This document shows positions 22,801-29,408 of a stretch of 30,650 nucleotides of DNA, piece after piece. The stretch comes from Apostichopus parvimensis (taxonomy: Eukaryota; Echinodermata; Holothuroidea; Aspidochirotida; Stichopodidae): contig KN884776.1 of assembly GCA_000934455.1 (NCBI GenBank), positions 74,216 through 104,865 on the forward strand. Reading direction: 5' to 3'. How positions within the stretch are numbered: the stretch's first letter is position 1; every line of letters begins with the position of its first letter. Both the position numbers and the translations under genes were made by a program. The notes under the pieces were generated by a model, which saw only the letters and a list, made by a program, of their open reading frames with translations, made no database searches and had not been told where the DNA came from.

Positions 22801-25800
22801 CAATTCTGTTTACCATCCCCTTACACTCAACACTTAAGTGCTCTATGCAAATGTCAACTGTAGCATATGTGTTTGCTTTCGTAGTTCAGCGATTATATAC
22901 TTTCAAAGTAGTGTAAGCTTGCCTGTGATTGTGATTGAAATAGACGAATGAAAAAGGTTTGATATATGTTACAGACTTACTTATTTACATGTTACTTACT
23001 GTTCAACAAAGTAACGCGGGCGACTTTCAAATCGAAGAATTTTGTAGCTGGGCCCGTAGCAATACATTTCAGTGGAAATTCTTCATTACACTCAGTGTTT
23101 TCAGCTATGCTGTATTCAAGCAATTGTGTGACGGTATATAGGCCACTATGCTCCTCTACGATGAGTGTGCTCGAAAATACTTCTAAATTTGAATTGCTAT
23201 CATCATCTTCAGACCATTCCACTGAAATAACAGGTCTGACGTCAGAAACACTGCAACGTAGTTTGCCTGACCCATGTGATGTTACGGTGCATTCGTTTTC
23301 TCCAGTTTGTCTACACGCATCAATACCAATGTTTGGGAAAGCAGAAGGCGGCACTAAGTAGGTAGAAAATTAATGGAAAACAAAACAACACATACAATTG
23401 AGATAACGGTGGCATTTAGAAAGAGTCCGATCATCGTTTGTGTACTAGGCTATTAAACGTTATGTTGCAATTCTGTTGCAGAAACAGTATACATTCGCAA
23501 AAATAAGGAATAAATCCAACGTGATACAAAATGAATAAAATACAGAAATCCTACTTTATCTCAAAGCCTAATCATGTATTCAATTTCCACGGTCTTTGTG
23601 CTTTTTTGGGTACTATTATGAAGTAATTACTCGTGTAATTATGACTTTGACCATACAGAGTCCAACGAAAATCGTCCACAATGTAGACTGCATGTAGTTT
23701 CTCAAGATATTTGCTCGGGCATGTTTTTTTTTAATTTGTCATTCACTTAAGTAGATCAGAATGTTGGCAAATAAGTACATAATTGTGTGAGTATTTACTA
23801 CAAAATACTGCCCGAAAATATATAATATAGTAAGGAATCAGTAAGGTCAAAATTATGATTGAAATGCATAAAATATACCTAATAGATTCCTTTGTCGTAA
23901 AGAAGAATCAATTTTCCTATGTTTTCTACCTAAAAGTTTTGTAAATACCTTGTTTATGTTAAGGCAACCATAATTGGTAGAAACAAACAAAGTAAAAAAA
24001 TTGAATCTAAGAACAATAAGGGGAAAACAGCAACATACCCACAACAATCAATTCGTATATTTCCAATTTACGGTTAGAGTTGCTAGATGCACATGTGTAA
24101 TTCCCTTCAGTTTCTGTAGAGACAGAAGCGATGACGAGCTCTCCAAATTCATTGACGGAGTAGATTCCGATATTTATAGGATTATCATGACTCGGTGATC
24201 TGTATGCAATTGTTTCAGAGGTACCTTTCAGTGTCACTTTTTTCCAAATATAGCTAGCCCCAATTTCTCTACGTTGACAGGTTAGGATAGCCGGGAGATT
24301 AATTTGGAAGTACACCATTTCCGGTTCAGCCAGACTGGGCCAATGTGTTTGCGACTGATCCAAGATTACTACTTTCTCGTACGACAAACTACTTGGAGGA
24401 AATGTTGCTCTACACAAGTAAAGGGATACCAGTTTCCCGTTTCCCATTTCGTTAGATGTTAGTGATATGTTAGAGTTTGAACGAAAAGTATGTTTTTCCT
24501 CCTGGATCACGTCATGGGTTGAATTGTAGTCTACTTCTCTGCCATCACTAGAAACGTAAAACCATTTAAGTTTTGCTGGTGGTCTGGCACCACCAACTTC
24601 ACACTGTAGAATATCAACATGGTCATCTGCTACTAGGCACAGTTCCTCCTGCAAGCAATCCGTAATGATGGGTATTTTTGTAGCGGGTGTAACTGTAAAA
24701 TAAGAATGACATGTATGTGTATGTGAGTCTATAGCTAATGACGTATTTCCTAATAAATTTGATACATAATTCTAAATCCGACTACTAAATAACAAGTTTA
24801 TCATATATTTCATTTATAATTTGTTACATTAAGAACTCCAAAATAAATGTGCGAGAAGCCAAATTATTTTGTCCTACCAGGGTTAATATTAAGAATTCCA
24901 AACATATATGTCTTTGTCCTTCTATAGTTTATTCCCTACCCTCTTCCCTTAATCCTCTCTTTATCCATCTACAGTTTATCTCCTACCTCTATACTCTTCC
25001 CCTGTTGGTTTCTTTCTTTCTTCTCTCCATCCCTTGTCTACTAATCCTCTTACATCTATCTCTTTTGTGTTCACCATGCTCATTAACCTGTCTGTATTCT
25101 GTGCGTGTTTTTGTCCCTTCTGTTACTGTTACTTGTCATTTAGGCTCTGAAAAAGATCCTGCTAGGATCGAAATGTCAGGCAAATTAATTTACACATTCT
25201 CTTACACAGGCTCTTTAGTGGATAAGCAGTTTAATAACAGTTTTTTATTTCGATTATATGGTTAATAAAGTTAGGATTTCAAACGATTTAGTTGTATGCA
25301 CCTTGTCTTATCGCTTTTTTGGTTCCTTTAAGTTATAATGTTTAGTAAAATACAATTAATGAGGCCATACTAGTAGGATCTAGTGGAGTATAAAAGGAAG
25401 GGATTGACAGATCACACATCAAATATTTAAAAATAGGATAACATGAAAACGAAACCTTACCCTCGTTGCATATTTGCCAAAAATATTCGTCAAATTTTGT
25501 TTTAAGCTTGAAATGGACAAATGATATTTATCATTTGCCAAAATTTTAGTTGCAATTGCGAAGATCATACAATTTAGGATTCAGAACAGAACAGTGAAAT
25601 TAGCAAAGGCATTGAATAATTGTTTTAAACACCTCCTCATGGAATGCGGCATTCTTTTGAATGTTGCCATATCGCACAAGCACTCACCTGTAACAGTGAG
25701 GTCAACAAAGTAGTTGTGACTATTGTCCGTTTTATCTATGATAATAGCTTCATAGGTTTTCTCATGTAGAATTGTAACTCTGTTGATGACTAAGCTGCCA

Positions 25801-26826
25801 TTGGGTAACATGTCGTACTCCCCTGATTCATATCCTGTACCTCCCTTCTGATCCTTCACCATGGACACAAGCAGTGAACTGGAACTACTTGTGATGTTTC
25901 CTCTCCAGTAAAGTGCGTTTCGGTCAGACAGAAAGTTACAGTGGATGAGACCAGTTTCGCCAAGTTCAGCATATTGTGGTGACATGCATCCTACCGACCA
26001 ATCGTTAATATAAAAATAGTCATTCAACTTTATGAGAAGGCATCCGTAGTTACGTTTGTGTTTCAATTTTTGTTCTTTGAAGTGGTTTCGGTCATTAAAT
26101 ATAGATCAGTGCAGCGCTAAATTTAATGTGAAGTTATTAATATTGTTAAATTATCATTTGTTGAAATTAGAATGAGAAAAGTTACGAAGGTCATAACAAG
26201 AAACAATCATCAAGAAAGGTTTATAAATATCTAGCGACATTAATGTAATTCAGACTTCAACGTACTACCTCGAACATTCAGTCTAGACTAAGGGAATAAC
26301 ACCTAGCTTTGCTTTCGAGTGATATGAGAGATTACCAACTTTATCAGTCCAAAATTCTATACCTAAAAATAAGCATGGGCTCTGAAGTAGGAGGTCAAAT
26401 AATAGTATAGCTTTCTGTCATATTTTACTGGCTTCATAGTATTCCATGAATGCATTAGGGCACTAGCTATACGCTAGTATCTATACATTTTCTAGCTTCT
26501 GCGTTAAAGGAAATATCAAACATTTATGTTCTATTTCATAACGCTTAATATCTAAAGTTACACCCAGAATGTGACGGATGTGGTAGCATTATCGTTTTAC
26601 ACCTGTTTTTTAAATAATGGTGAACTTTGTAGGTTTACAGAACAGAGATGACTTAAATTAATTATGTACATTGTTGTTATGCAAAAGTTGAATTAAACTT
26701 AAAACTAACACGAAACACAATACATAAGTTAGTATTAACAACAATTTCTGTTGTGAAAGAATCTAGAATTCACATACCCGAGGCTTGGTGGAGCATCAGG
26801 AAGATGAGGACAAATTTGGATATCAT
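7752..26826 (-). CDS. Membrane-anchored Ig-TM-NACHT receptor-like gene (whole gene model, about 22-23 exons)
   Basis: Joined exons, in order of transcription, are 26826-26778, 25990-25688, 24692-24039, 23353-23000, 21581-21465, 21042-20966, 19912-19888, 18633-17171, 16984-16782, 15608-15529, 14541-14450, 14169-14146, 13332-13312, 12232-12206, 11741-11715, 10983-10960, 10898-10875, (10749-10684, uncertain), 9982-9890, 9797-9741, 9119-9060, 8620-8593 and 7849-7752. Every intron is GT..AG and every junction keeps phase, giving 1,321 residues (1,299 without the uncertain exon) and a TAA stop. The order is signal peptide 1-16, four Ig-like domains (about 20-450), TM (about 471-493), basic stop-transfer, NACHT (about 590-1000), LRR-like segment (1015-1080) and an unrecognised tail of small exons. 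NACHT proteins are STAND-type signalling ATPases, usually cytosolic. Here the module would be tethered under the plasma membrane, with Ig domains outside. A role in recognition or immune signalling is inference. No death-fold domain is visible. Confidence 0.75.
7850..9059 (-). other. Introns near the 3' end of the Ig-NACHT gene
   Basis: Apart from the 28-bp exon at 8593-8620, this AT-rich stretch shows no open coding pattern and no repeat with clear ends. Confidence 0.5.
8593..8620 (-). CDS. Ig-NACHT gene exon 22: 28-bp microexon
   Basis: The acceptor is TTCATTTTCCTTTAG and the donor is GTATGTTT. It enters in phase 0 and leaves in phase 1, which is what the final exon needs. It encodes VNELDVMLS. 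Confidence 0.55.
9060..9119 (-). CDS. Ig-NACHT gene exon 21: basic tail segment
   Basis: A 60-bp exon in phase 0-0, with the acceptor TTGTTGTTTTTCAACAG and the donor GTAAGTTT. It encodes QMKKCQPKLALQRKFFAENV, a basic helix. Both splice sites are strong. Confidence 0.6.
9741..9797 (-). CDS. Ig-NACHT gene exon 20: tail segment
   Basis: A 57-bp exon in phase 0-0, with the acceptor TTTCAATGTTTTAG and the donor GTGATT. It encodes MDDASRSQDVEYYSKKLEE, probably helical and charged. The intron before it is 92 bp. Confidence 0.57.
9890..9982 (-). CDS. Ig-NACHT gene exon 19: tail segment
   Basis: A 93-bp exon in phase 0-0, with the acceptor TCATTCACGTATAG and the donor GTACGC. It encodes VKLSPVMRVPFKKESKDF and then an amphipathic ITMLSDFLDLCQK helix. 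Not assigned to a family. Confidence 0.57.
10684..10749 (-). CDS. Ig-NACHT gene possible exon 18 (66 bp, uncertain)
   Basis: A phase 0-0 candidate with the donor GTATGTGG and the weak acceptor TTTGCTATAAAG. It would encode FNGKIKLTCNLHMYNGNVK and then YLQ. The strand-like pattern continues well into the following exon (VKLSPVM), which argues for it. The poor acceptor argues against it. An in-frame AAG further inside is an alternative acceptor. Confidence 0.3.
10875..10898 (-). CDS. Ig-NACHT gene exon 17: 24-bp microexon
   Basis: Phase 0-0, with the acceptor TTTCATCCATCGCAG and the donor GTAAGTTG. It encodes PLKQETFR. A second AG 12 bases inside (TTAAAACAG) would give a 12-bp version, ETFR, also in frame. 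The intron before it is only 61 bp. Confidence 0.52.
10960..10983 (-). CDS. Ig-NACHT gene exon 16: 24-bp microexon
   Basis: Phase 0-0, with the acceptor TTTCATTTCATCAG and the donor GTAGGTA. It encodes GINGFFDQ. Confidence 0.57.
11366..11695. mobile_element. Non-autonomous hAT-like MITE in an intron
   Basis: The 330-bp insert is flanked by a perfect 8-bp direct repeat, GTAAATAC, at 11358-11365 and 11696-11703. The left end reads CAAGGGCGTAGGAA and the inverted right end CAGTGGTGTAGGAA, matching at 11 of 14 positions. An 8-bp target duplication and a CAGTGG(C/T)GTAGGA-type terminus are hallmarks of hAT elements. Inside are G-rich and C-rich subterminal tracts and an imperfect direct repeat beginning GCACCAAATTGCATCT (at about 11499 and 11577). 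There is no transposase reading frame. It sits in the intron between the microexons at 11715-11741 and 10960-10983. Confidence 0.75.
11715..11741 (-). CDS. Ig-NACHT gene exon 15: 27-bp microexon
   Basis: Phase 0-0, with the acceptor GTTTAACTTTTAG and the donor GTAAGAA. It encodes DAVQIMADV. A hAT-like MITE ends only 20 bases beyond its donor side. Confidence 0.57.
11742..12205 (-). other. Intron between microexons 14 and 15
   Basis: AT-rich with no additional exon or element recognised. Confidence 0.5.
12206..12232 (-). CDS. Ig-NACHT gene exon 14: 27-bp microexon
   Basis: Phase 0-0, with the acceptor CACTCTGTTGTAG and the donor GTAAGAC. It encodes GFFGTVNEQ. It shares a GFF motif with the product of the 24-bp exon at 10960-10983. 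Confidence 0.57.
12233..13311 (-). other. Intron with pyrimidine-rich stretch
   Basis: Plus-strand 12970-13140 is rich in CT, giving spurious frames on both strands. A strong-looking donor (CAAAG then GTAAGAG on the minus strand, near 12747) has no phase-compatible acceptor with a clear tract, so no exon is called. Confidence 0.5.
13312..13332 (-). CDS. Ig-NACHT gene exon 13: 21-bp microexon
   Basis: Phase 0-0, with the acceptor TTATTGTTTTGTAG and the donor GTAGGC. It encodes ILMRKFK. Confidence 0.5.
13333..14145 (-). other. Intron between microexons 12 and 13
   Basis: Includes a more GC-rich patch at about 13600-13820 that may be a decayed repeat of unknown type. No exon that keeps phase was found. 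Confidence 0.45.
14146..14169 (-). CDS. Ig-NACHT gene exon 12: 24-bp microexon
   Basis: Phase 0-0, with the acceptor TTTCCTCTTCAG and the donor GTAGGTT. It encodes SLDETNVV. Length and phase make it removable without a frame change. Confidence 0.55.
14450..14541 (-). CDS. Ig-NACHT gene exon 11: tail segment
   Basis: A 92-bp exon with the acceptor TTTTTTTATCGTGTTATAG and the donor GTAAGTAAT. It enters in phase 1 and leaves in phase 0. It encodes CWLQYKDLEKNDKVREVELM and then YPSSSFQRWL. The frame has no stop and both splice sites are strong. Not assigned to a family. Confidence 0.65.
14542..15528 (-). other. Intron with possible decayed repeat
   Basis: The segment at about 15139-15190 (CTCCGGGAGGGAGAAGCATC and nearby CCCTAGACCCCC) looks like the body of an interspersed repeat, but no ends or target duplication are visible. 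Confidence 0.35.
15529..15608 (-). CDS. Ig-NACHT gene exon 10: charged tail segment
   Basis: An 80-bp exon with the acceptor TTATAATTCCAG and the donor GTAAGTTA. It enters in phase 2 and leaves in phase 1, matching both neighbours. It encodes VFSTDRPSIVDDESNE and then a Lys-rich stretch, ILKKRKNELF. No domain is recognised. The acidic-to-basic helix-forming sequence could be a linker after the LRR segment. Confidence 0.62.
15609..16781 (-). other. Intron between LRR-like exon and tail exons
   Basis: No extra LRR exon with matching phase could be found. Short frames only. Confidence 0.5.
16782..16984 (-). CDS. Ig-NACHT gene exon 9: degenerate LRR-like segment
   Basis: A 203-bp exon, with the acceptor TTTGTCTTTCAG and the donor GTAAGTTT. 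It enters in phase 0 and leaves in phase 2. It encodes 67 residues with leucine spacing like ribonuclease-inhibitor-type repeats, for example VQFLRLVNLQLT and MVKTLILTD. At most about two repeats are present, far fewer than in classical NLR receptors. Confidence 0.8.
17171..18633 (-). CDS. Ig-NACHT gene exon 8: NACHT NTPase module
   Basis: A single 1,463-bp exon with the acceptor TTTTCATCCAG and the donor GTAAATG. The Walker A motif is GEAGCGKST (residues 598-606). The Walker B motif is LIIFLDGFDEF (676-686), with the acidic pair typical of NACHT. A sensor-1-like FIVILTRS is at about 712 and the conserved Pro motif CEIPLFLEM at about 775. The helical HNIYQYYLGAYFLS segment resembles the (F/H)xxxQ(E)(Y/F)LAAYF signature found after the winged helix in NLRs. 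All residues expected for ATP binding are present, so the module looks functional. No death, CARD, PYD or DED domain precedes it; the Ig/TM part takes that place. Confidence 0.95.
18634..19887 (-). other. Intron between 25-bp microexon and NACHT exon
   Basis: Contains a CT-rich simple tract with a C run at about 19638-19677. No other exon or element recognised. Confidence 0.5.
19888..19912 (-). CDS. Ig-NACHT gene exon 7: 25-bp microexon joining tail to NACHT exon
   Basis: The acceptor has a long pyrimidine run ending TTTTGCTTTCAG and the donor is GTAAGTAT. The exon encodes THGKYLKH plus one base. Exon 6 ends in phase 0 and the NACHT exon starts in phase 1, so a small exon of length 3n+1 is needed between them. 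This one fits both phases and has strong splice sites. It lies in an otherwise non-coding stretch of 2.3 kb. Confidence 0.62.
19913..20965 (-). other. Intron upstream of the 25-bp microexon
   Basis: No feature recognised beyond the splice sites. The pyrimidine tract next to 19913 is strong. Confidence 0.5.
20966..21042 (-). CDS. Ig-NACHT gene exon 6: basic stop-transfer and charged juxtamembrane segment
   Basis: A 77-bp exon between the acceptor TCTTTACGTAG and the donor GTAAGCG. It enters in phase 1 and leaves in phase 0. It encodes KHRRRNDKDNSLDHEDQEQG and then EELLQ. The basic cluster follows the membrane helix directly; the remainder is highly charged and probably flexible or helical. 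Confidence 0.75.
21465..21581 (-). CDS. Ig-NACHT gene exon 5: stalk and transmembrane helix
   Basis: A 117-bp exon in phase 1-1, with the acceptor AATTCCACACAG and the donor GTAAGACC. It encodes a short Pro/Ser stalk (CPKPVSPEPTSSS), then a strongly hydrophobic helix, WIPITVVIVIVSIAVSG, covering about residues 471-493. The next exon supplies KHRRR, a good stop-transfer. The predicted topology is type I. Confidence 0.85.
21740..21783. repeat. 44-bp near-perfect palindrome
   Basis: The central 22 bases (21751-21772) are a perfect palindrome built on AAGCTGAGAATATTCTCAGC. After one mismatched pair, ten more base pairs extend each arm (AATAATGTTG facing CAACATTATT). There is essentially no loop. 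It lies in the intron between the fourth Ig exon and the transmembrane exon. Confidence 0.8.
21850..22135. repeat. Cluster of simple repeats (G run, TG repeat, C run)
   Basis: A G run at about 21853-21866 is followed by GGTGGTGGTG. A (TG)n tract lies at about 21936-21956 and a C run at about 22116-22128. All are intronic. Confidence 0.7.
22136..22999 (-). other. Intron part between Ig exon 4 and TM exon
   Basis: No further Ig-like reading frame on the minus strand and no bounded repeat recognised. Confidence 0.5.
23000..23353 (-). CDS. Ig-NACHT gene exon 4: membrane-proximal Ig-like domain
   Basis: A 354-bp exon in phase 1-1, with the acceptor ACCTACTTAG and the donor GTAAGT. One C-set-like Ig domain is seen: Cys369 (KLRC), Trp382 (VEWSE), then EEFPLKCIATG with Cys432 as the F-strand cysteine. 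An acidic EDDD loop and the extra Cys349, Cys357 and Cys424 are present. It leads directly to the transmembrane exon. Confidence 0.82.
23354..24038 (-). other. Intron between Ig exons 3 and 4
   Basis: AT-rich, with only short frames. No repeat with defined ends. Confidence 0.55.
24039..24692 (-). CDS. Ig-NACHT gene exon 3: second and third Ig-like domains
   Basis: A 654-bp exon in phase 1-1, with the acceptor TTATTTTACAG and the donor GTATGTT. Two tandem Ig domains share the exon. Domain 2 has Cys148 (ILQC), Trp161 (LKWFY) and Cys211 (YLCRA). Domain 3 has Cys256 (ILTC), Trp267 (YIWKK) and Cys318 in the classic ETEGNYTC motif. Possible N-glycosylation sites include Asn174, Asn192 and Asn315. 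Both domains keep the full disulphide-plus-tryptophan core. Confidence 0.88.
24890..25265 (+). mobile_element. Possible Penelope-like element remnant (pyrimidine-rich tract plus hammerhead-like core)
   Basis: A CT-rich stretch (about 24905-25135) is followed by a structured motif at 25147-25177 and then TTTAGTGGATAAGCAGTTTA. The motif order CTGA(N)3, stem-loop, GAAA, TGTC is the order of a type I hammerhead core, and such cores are known in the terminal repeats of Penelope-like retroelements. No reverse transcriptase or GIY-YIG frame is present here, so this would be a terminal fragment only. The element class is inference. Confidence 0.4.
25147..25177 (+). ncRNA. Degenerate hammerhead-ribozyme-like core
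   Basis: CTGAAAA (consensus CUGANGA, with the final GA changed to AA) is followed by a six-base-pair stem, GATCCT with AGGATC, around a three-base loop. GAAA and then GTC follow. The order and spacing match the hammerhead core. The changed G in CUGANGA predicts little or no activity in this copy. I could not find a convincing stem I. Confidence 0.4.
25688..25990 (-). CDS. Ig-NACHT gene exon 2: N-terminal Ig-like domain
   Basis: A 303-bp exon in phase 1-1, with the acceptor TTGGTCGGTAG and the donor GTGAGTG. It encodes one V-like Ig domain: B-strand Cys34 in LIHC, C-strand Trp45 in YWRG, then GTGYESGEYDMLPNGSLVI. The position where the F-strand cysteine should stand reads KTYEA, with Ala98. 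An extra Cys18 at the domain's start could substitute. Potential N-glycosylation sites are Asn48 and Asn80. Confidence 0.85.
26778..26826 (-). CDS. Ig-NACHT gene exon 1: start codon and signal peptide
   Basis: The ATG at 26826-26824 opens MISKFVLIFLMLHQAS followed by a split Gly codon, then a GTATGTG donor. The Lys, hydrophobic run and small-residue end are those of a secretory signal peptide. The exon leaves in phase 1, exactly as the first Ig exon requires. A separate signal-peptide exon in phase 1 is the common layout of Ig receptor genes. The 5' UTR and promoter were not identified. Confidence 0.65.
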
Positions 26827-27124
26827 TTCTACATTCAAATCTGTAATCAACAAGATCAGCAAGATGCAACAAGATCAGCAAGTGGGGTATGCATGCCATT
26901 TATTGCAATGTATGGAGATTGTTCTAACCAATCGAAACAAACCTTTCTACACTCTAAAGTTGGACCCCTGGTACAATGAATAACTTACATATATTAGCTT
27001 ATCATATATGAGATGACTTCAATAAAATTATGAAACACCTAAAGGGCCAACACATATGATGATAATGTAAACAACGGTTCACTAACTGATGATGTACTAA
27101 ATATACATGATGATGCAATATTAG
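26827..27124. other. Upstream flank of the Ig-NACHT gene
   Basis: This should hold the 5' UTR and promoter of the minus-strand gene. I see no confident TATA box or initiator. The retrotransposon remnant begins about 300 bases upstream of the ATG. Confidence 0.4.
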
Positions 27125-27735
27125 GTGGTCATGTACTATACTTGGGTGCGACAATGACAAAAGATGGTGGCGGAATGGGAGACATTGCCAACAGAATTGG
27201 GAAAGCCAGGGGTGCACTAATACGTCTACAAAAGATTTGGGTCTCCAAAAGCATCTGTAGAAGAACAAAAAATAAGGCTATACAAAGCACTGGTAATACC
27301 TGTCCTAATATATGGATGCGAGACCTGGAAAATGAATAAGGAGGATGAAAAGAAAAGCGAGATCTTTCATAACAAATGCCTCAGGAGAGTCCTAGGGATA
27401 AGATGGCAAGAACGGTTCAGCACAAAGAAACTTCAAAAGAGAGCAAAAATGGGACCACTAAGAATCGAAATTAAGAAAAGAAGATGGAAATTCATTGGGC
27501 ATAGATTGCCCCAAAACCCAAACAACGACAGCAACATCAGCATGACTTGGGCACCAGAGGGCAGGAGAAAGAGAGTGAGACCAAAAACAACATGGCGCAG
27601 GACAGTGGACAAAGAGAGAGAGAGAGAGGGTTGGAGATCCTGGAATGAGGCCAGAAACGCAGCTGCCGACCGAGACGAATGAAAACGCTCTGTTGAGGCC
27701 TTATTTGCCTCTAGGCAAGAAGAAGACAGATGAGA
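27125..27735 (+). pseudogene. Decayed 3' end of a non-LTR retrotransposon (reverse transcriptase C-terminal part)
   Basis: Two overlapping frames together carry the typical post-reverse-transcriptase region of LINE-type elements. The first, from about 27142, has YLGATMTKDG just before and within it and then ANRIGKARGALIRLQKIW. The second, to TGA at 27682, has LYKALVIPVLIYGCETWKMN, then CLRRVLGIRW, WKFIGHRLPQ and KTTWRRTVDK. One frameshift at about 27267-27272, inside an A run, separates them. After the stop, a short 3' tail ends in a GATGAGATGAGATG repeat. The 5' part is missing (truncated), as is common. The copy is not functional. Confidence 0.75.
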
Positions 27736-28489
27736 TGAGATGTACTATACACTTATGATGTTGTAGCAAAACTTCATCATCATGATAAAATTAAACAATT
27801 TGATAGTAAGTTGATATGATCATGTTCTAAATTCTTACGATTTGACAAAATGTATAAAAATTATACATGATGACATAACATGATGTATATTTACGCATGC
27901 CGTTAAGACTAAACATTGGCATTATAAGATGCGTTTGAATATGAATAATAACATTCACGGTTTCATCATTGTGGGAGGCAGAAGGGCGGCTTCTATTTGA
28001 GAGTCAATCTTGGCATCATGTCCGCCACCAGCTGTGGACTTTGTAAGTTCATTGAATAAGCCCTATACATTTATTTTAATACAGTTCTATACAGTTATAG
28101 TACCGTGTCTGTTTAAAGTACAAAACTACTCCATTTCGTGTACATCATTGTAATATTTAATGTAAGGTTCGAGTTGGTTATCGATAATACGTTGTATTGT
28201 AAACTATTCCTGTTTTGTTTTCTCATTATGTGAGTTAAGGATGTGTGAGAACAAAATAGAGTTGAGCATAGAGCGAGTAGGCTTACTAAATACTGGTAAC
28301 GAGAAAGGACATGAAGCAAAAAGAAACTACACTTACACAAAATAAGTTTGAGGGTTTCTCTGTCTTTTTCTCTAATAAGTGCGTATCCTCTAAAAAACAC
28401 TAGCATATTTTGGAGGTCATATAAGATTGTACCGAACTTGTATGAGTAAAATCTGGAAATCTTGGCCGTCTCTCTCCGCGGGAATAGAC
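27736..28489. other. AT-rich intergenic DNA with CATGATGAT-type motifs
   Basis: Repeated short motifs such as CATGATGA and TGATCATG occur at about 27765-27895, similar to those at 30420-30610. A segment at about 27925-27985 resembles one arm of the inverted repeat near 30347. No gene recognised. Confidence 0.4.
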
Positions 28490-28802
28490 AGCCGATTCAC
28501 ACAGAGATTACAGCAACTACTGTAAATCTTAAAGTTTTGTACCACAGTAAATATTGGATCGTGCTGACAAATCTGATAAATCGGTAGCATGTGCTATTAG
28601 GTTTACAGTAAGAACTGAGGATAGGCCTATGTGTAATTCCAATAAATTCCATACAACTGGATTTGTTGGAATTACACATATCCTCAGTTCTTACTGTAAT
28701 CCTAATAGCACATGCTACCGAATTATAGCACGATCCAGTTCTTACTGCGGTACAAAACTTTAAAAATTACAGTAGTAACTGTGTTCTCTGTGTGTATCGG
28801 GT
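28490..28802. mobile_element. Foldback MITE with 9-bp target duplication (Mutator-like style)
   Basis: The 313-bp element is almost entirely a hairpin: arms 28490-28642 and 28666-28802 around a 23-base loop. The ends read AGCCGATTCACACAGAGA on the left and, inverted, ACCCGATACACACAGAGA on the right. The inner parts pair over stretches such as AAAGTTTTGTACC and ATGTGTAATTCCAA. It is flanked by the perfect 9-bp direct repeat GGAATAGAC (28481-28489 and 28803-28811). A 9-bp duplication with long inverted repeats suggests a Mutator-like (MULE) derivative. No protein is encoded. Confidence 0.8.
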
Positions 28803-29408
28803 GGAATAGACGTGTGTGTGCCTAGAATAGTAGTGGTGTACACAGACATGGCAAAGATAGCGTTAGTCAACCCCATTGGTCGAAGTAGTTTAAATTGAGC
28901 GTGGTACGATTGATTAAAACAATTCAAGTCAGGAGCGGATGCCGAATTGAAGGGGTGTGTTGCATTTTATGATATAATATATTGTAGAATTAGGTATATG
29001 TAAGGTTGCGTTAATAATGAAAAATATGTAGGGGAACCCCCAGGATCCGCCATAATCTTTTCAAACCTGTTGATCATTTACTAGCCAGTTTTATTTAAGA
29101 AGTTGATTTAAATATTTAAGTACTTTACAGCTTATTTTTATCGAAAAATGTTGCAAAATTTAGCCATGCAAGATCCAATTCATTTGTATTCTCGGGATTA
29201 TGTAGATTTTGGACATGTTTTAAGCCATAAAATATAGTCAAGTAACATGCAATGAGCATTGTCTAAAATATAGAGATAAAACAAGGGGTACATTCATATC
29301 AACCTTTGTATCACGATAGAAAGTGTCAAGCAACGGACGTAGTCATAAACACGATCGAAACATTGAGTTGTGAATATTATACGAAAGCCAACATCTCAAG
29401 CACATTAC

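Noticed and set aside
22966..23361. 131-codon plus-strand reading frame
   Set aside because: It lies antisense over the fourth Ig exon, which has canonical Ig residues and matching splice phases. The plus-strand frame has no recognisable pattern.
24849..25265. 138-codon plus-strand reading frame
   Set aside because: Produced by CT-rich sequence (Leu/Ser/Pro-rich peptide) in a probable retroelement remnant; not a plausible protein.
26753..26983. 76-codon plus-strand frame
   Set aside because: Antisense to the signal-peptide exon and its flank; not part of the retrotransposon frame downstream.
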